This document shows, piece after piece, positions 61,842 through 64,000 of a stretch of 64,000 nt of DNA. The notes beneath the pieces were generated by a model that was not told the origin of the DNA, made no database searches, and saw only the letters and a program-made list of their open reading frames with translations. Made by a program: the position numbers and the translations under genes. Source of the DNA: Deltaproteobacteria bacterium GWC2_55_46. GTDB taxonomy: Bacteria > Desulfobacterota > GWC2-55-46. The stretch spans positions 2,423,344 to 2,487,343 of the forward strand of contig LVEI03000001.1 of the NCBI GenBank assembly GCA_001595385.3. The letters are read 5' to 3'. Position 1 is the stretch's first letter; every line of letters starts with the position of its first letter.

Positions 61842-62168
61842 ATGCCGATTGAGTTGAACGAAAAGAATATAAAAAAAGGGGTGCTGTCCCTTGTTCTGGC
61901 GCTCGTCGATATCCTGAGAGATGTACTTAAGCACCAGGCCGTAAGGAGAATGGAAGGCGGAAGGCTCTCCGGAGAAGAGGTCGAGAGGCTCGGCAGGGCG
62001 CTTAAGGACATCGACACAGCGGTCGAGGAGCTTAAAGAGGAACTCGGCATAATGGACGCTGTCCGGTCGGTCAGGGAAGGTCTTGACGGGGCTGTTGGCG
62101 AGGCGCTGGGAGCAGCCTTCGCGCAGGCGGAAATGAAGGGGAGCAATGCATATGCAGAAAAGGCCTGA
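61842..62168 (+). CDS. gvpK: Gas vesicle protein GvpK
   Basis: About 108 residues from ATG 61842; no strong ribosome-binding site is seen, and the frame is open upstream. The conserved helix KGVLSLVLALVDILRDVLKHQAVRRMEGG followed by GEEVERLGRALKDIDTAVEELKEELGI is diagnostic of GvpK. The C-terminal tail is variable. It overlaps the next gvpF/L gene. GvpK is an essential accessory protein in most gas-vesicle clusters. Confidence 0.9.
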   Translation: MPIELNEKNIKKGVLSLVLALVDILRDVLKHQAVRRMEGGRLSGEEVERLGRALKDIDTAVEELKEELGIMDAVRSVREGLDGAVGEALGAAFAQAEMKGSNAYAEKA

Positions 62169-62940
62169 GGAAAAAAAATATCCTCAGGGGAGCGCCTATC
62201 TTTACTGTGTTACCAGGGGCGAGGGCAGCCTGGCCGCCGGGATCCGGGGAATAGAGGCGGGAGAGATAAAAAGGGTCAGGGCCGGGGACCTCTCGGCCTT
62301 TGTCCAGGAGCCGTCGTTCATGCAGGGGCTTCCTGACAAGGCCCTGCTGGAGGAATGGATAGTCATCCACCACAGGACCATCGAGGCTGTTATCCTGGGC
62401 TTCGGGGCGGCCTTGCCATTCGGCTTCGGAAAGGTGCTGGCAGGCGAGGATGGAAAGTCTCCCGATGAGTTCCTGCTGGGGTGGCTCGCTGCGAATTATG
62501 AAGACCTGAAAGAGAAGCTGGACAGGGTCGAAGGAAGGGACGAGTACGGAGTACAGGTCTTCTGGGATGCACAGGCCGTTGCGCAAATGGTCTCATCCGG
62601 CCCGGAGATAAAAAAGATGGTTGATGAAGTGGCCTGGTGTTCGGAAGGGACGGCTTATCTTCAAGGCGAAAGGCTCAAGCGTGCGGTCCAGCACGCTATG
62701 GCCGAACTTGCGGGCAGCTATTTTGCAGAGATATATAGGGGCCTCGGCCCCTATTCCGACAGGATAAAGGTCGAACAGGTAAAAAAAGCAGCCGAAGGCA
62801 GGCAGATGATAGTGAACGTCTCATGCCTGGTAAGGCGGGAGAGCGCAGACGCGCTTGGAGAGTACCTCGGCAAGGTCGAAACCGAGCGCGGAGCGCAGGT
62901 GAGGTTTACCGGACCCTGGCCCCCGTACTCTTTTGTTTGA
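62146..62940 (+). CDS. Gas vesicle protein GvpF/GvpL family, copy 3
   Basis: 264 residues from ATG 62146 or 62152. After a short basic start, YPQGSAYLYCVTRGEG opens the GvpF/L N-domain. LEEWIVIHHRTIEAVI, LPFGFGKVLAG and the C-terminal VRFTGPWPPYSFV complete it. It lacks the J domain of copy 2. It overlaps gvpK upstream and is followed seven bases later by a GvpA-family gene. Confidence 0.9.
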   Translation: MHMQKRPEEKKYPQGSAYLYCVTRGEGSLAAGIRGIEAGEIKRVRAGDLSAFVQEPSFMQGLPDKALLEEWIVIHHRTIEAVILGFGAALPFGFGKVLAGEDGKSPDEFLLGWLAANYEDLKEKLDRVEGRDEYGVQVFWDAQAVAQMVSSGPEIKKMVDEVAWCSEGTAYLQGERLKRAVQHAMAELAGSYFAEIYRGLGPYSDRIKVEQVKKAAEGRQMIVNVSCLVRRESADALGEYLGKVETERGAQVRFTGPWPPYSFV

Positions 62941-62947
62941 GGCCGCA

Positions 62948-63196
62948 ATGATACCCGAAAACAGGCTTGAGTTTACGCTTTCTGACGCGCTTGACAGGCT
63001 CCTTGACAAAGGGCTGGTGATAAACGCGGATGTCATAATAACAGTCGCCGGAATCCCCCTTGTGGCTGTCGCATTGAGGGCGGCTATATCGGGAATGGAG
63101 ACCATGCTCGAATACGGAATGATGAGGGATTGGGACAGGAGCATAAGGGGTATTTGCCCTGAAGACCACATGGAGGGAGCATGGCAAAAGCGGTAG
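62948..63196 (+). CDS. GvpA-family minor protein (GvpJ/GvpM-like)
   Basis: 82 residues from ATG 62948; the frame also opens at TTG 62933. The GvpA-type core [38 protein letters not shown] is followed by a helix ([15 protein letters not shown]) and a short tail. It resembles the GvpJ/GvpM minor shell proteins rather than the main GvpA. It overlaps dnaK by 16 bases, so the chaperone is made with the vesicle proteins. Confidence 0.88.
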   Translation: MIPENRLEFTLSDALDRLLDKGLVINADVIITVAGIPLVAVALRAAISGMETMLEYGMMRDWDRSIRGICPEDHMEGAWQKR

Positions 63197-64000
63197 GCAT
63201 AGACCTTGGCACGACCTTTTCGGTCGCCGCATTCCTGGATGGGCAGGGAAGGCCTGTGGTCATCCCCGGCCCTGGCGGCAACAGGTTTACGCCCTCTGTG
63301 GTGGCGATACTCGAAAACGGGCAGAGGATAGCAGGTGCGCAGGCAAAGGACCGTGCTCTGATAGACCCTGAAAGAACGGTATTCTCGGTAAAGAGGAAGA
63401 TGGGCAGAAGGACTTACCTTGAGCTTGCCGGCTCTGAGGTGATCGCGCAGATAAAAAGGCGCATGGGATCGGACTTCAGGGTCAGCATCGGGGACAGGGA
63501 GTACACCCCTGAGGAGATATCTGCGGTGATTTTAAGGAAGCTCAAGGAGGATGCCGAACGGTATCTCGGAGCCGAGGTCAGGAAGGCGGTTGTAAGCGTG
63601 CCTGCCTATTTCAATATAACCCAGCGCCAGGCGACCCTGGACGCCGGGGCAATAGCAGGTCTTGATGTGATGAGGATAATAGACGAGCCAACGGCCGCTG
63701 CGCTTGCATACGGGGCTGACCTGGCCGGGGCCGAGACAATCATGGTCTGGGACCTTGGCGGCGGCACCTTTGACGTCTCGGTACTGGAGCTGGGGGACGG
63801 GGTCTTCGAGGTGAAGGGCGTTTGCGGTGATAACTGGCTTGGCGGAGACGATTATGACTCCAGGCTGGCCGGGCTAATAGCCGAGGGAATAGAAAAGGAA
63901 CATGGGGTTGACCCGAGGAAAGACGGCTCGGCGAATATCATGCTCAGGGAGCTTGCGGAGCAATGCAAGATGGAGCTTTCAAAAAAGACGGAGACGCGGG
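63181..64000 (+). CDS. dnaK: DnaK-family Hsp70, 3'-truncated by window end
   Basis: The first 273 residues of an Hsp70. The ATPase motifs are clear: [15 protein letters not shown] (phosphate 1), [29 protein letters not shown] (connect 1) and [17 protein letters not shown] (phosphate 2). GGAGGGAGC precedes the ATG, which lies inside the GvpA-family gene. The rest, with the peptide-binding domain, is outside the window. The operon position, the coupling and the J domain at 60790 suggest a gas-vesicle-dedicated Hsp70, not the housekeeping one. Confidence 0.92.
   Translation, partial: MAKAVGIDLGTTFSVAAFLDGQGRPVVIPGPGGNRFTPSVVAILENGQRIAGAQAKDRALIDPERTVFSVKRKMGRRTYLELAGSEVIAQIKRRMGSDFRVSIGDREYTPEEISAVILRKLKEDAERYLGAEVRKAVVSVPAYFNITQRQATLDAGAIAGLDVMRIIDEPTAAALAYGADLAGAETIMVWDLGGGTFDVSVLELGDGVFEVKGVCGDNWLGGDDYDSRLAGLIAEGIEKEHGVDPRKDGSANIMLRELAEQCKMELSKKTETR

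Overview
The window is one continuous, almost entirely plus-strand stretch from a Gram-negative bacterium of fairly high GC, with frequent AGG/AGA arginine and ATA isoleucine codons. Gene starts often overlap the previous stop (ATGA, TTGA, TGATG), which suggests long, translationally coupled operons. The gene set (O-antigen-type polysaccharide export, NtrC-type regulation, gas vesicles with chaperones) fits a deltaproteobacterial/Desulfobacterota- or Nitrospirota-like organism. The sequence alone does not settle the taxon. I saw no rRNA, tRNA or CRISPR.

Region 1 (1-43140) is a large surface-polysaccharide (O-antigen/capsule) locus. It opens with the tail of a nonulosonic-acid type module: SDR, Gfo/Idh/MocA oxidoreductase, CMP-sugar synthetase, a HisF/HisH/PP-loop sugar-amidation trio, a SPASM radical SAM enzyme and two more CMP-sugar synthetases. 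These are interleaved with an aminotransferase, a GNAT acetyltransferase, a sulfotransferase-like protein, methyltransferases, a Wzx flippase and two long GT-B-like proteins. A second block (18029-28841) carries an aldolase/2-hydroxyacid dehydrogenase/HAD trio, a CDP-glucose pathway (rfbF, rfbG, 3,5-epimerase-like), two DegT-family aminotransferases, a glycosyltransferase, a FemAB-like acyltransferase and a polysaccharide deacetylase. A third block (28861-43140) has UDP-sulfoquinovose synthase (sqdB), a UDP-sugar epimerase, glycosyltransferases, a Wzy-like polymerase, two B12-type radical SAM enzymes, a WecA-like initiating transferase, a CapD/WbpM-like dehydratase and Wzz.

Region 2 (43513-49990) is a compact Dlt-like acyl-transfer operon: SPASM radical SAM enzyme, adenylating ligase, ligase fused to a carrier domain, membrane-anchored SGNH (DltD-like) protein, MBOAT (DltB-like) protein, and a 45-residue single-pass protein ending in an FxYxx[hydrophobic] motif like that of DltX. 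Just after its last stop codon lies the end of a decayed IS3-family element on the minus strand.

Region 3 (50426-64000, running off the end) is a gas-vesicle locus. A two-component system (Cys-containing PAS histidine kinase and an NtrC-family regulator) precedes a perfect sigma-54 promoter and a hairpin-bearing leader ahead of gvpA. The operon continues with two coiled-coil proteins, gvpN, a small GvpV-like protein, gvpF/L, Hsp20, a CDC48-type AAA ATPase, gvpG, gvpO, a GvpA-family protein with a zinc ribbon, a GvpF/L protein with a C-terminal J domain, gvpK, a third gvpF/L, a third GvpA-family gene and a dnaK cut by the window end. The embedded Hsp20, CDC48, J-domain and DnaK genes suggest a chaperone system dedicated to gas-vesicle assembly.
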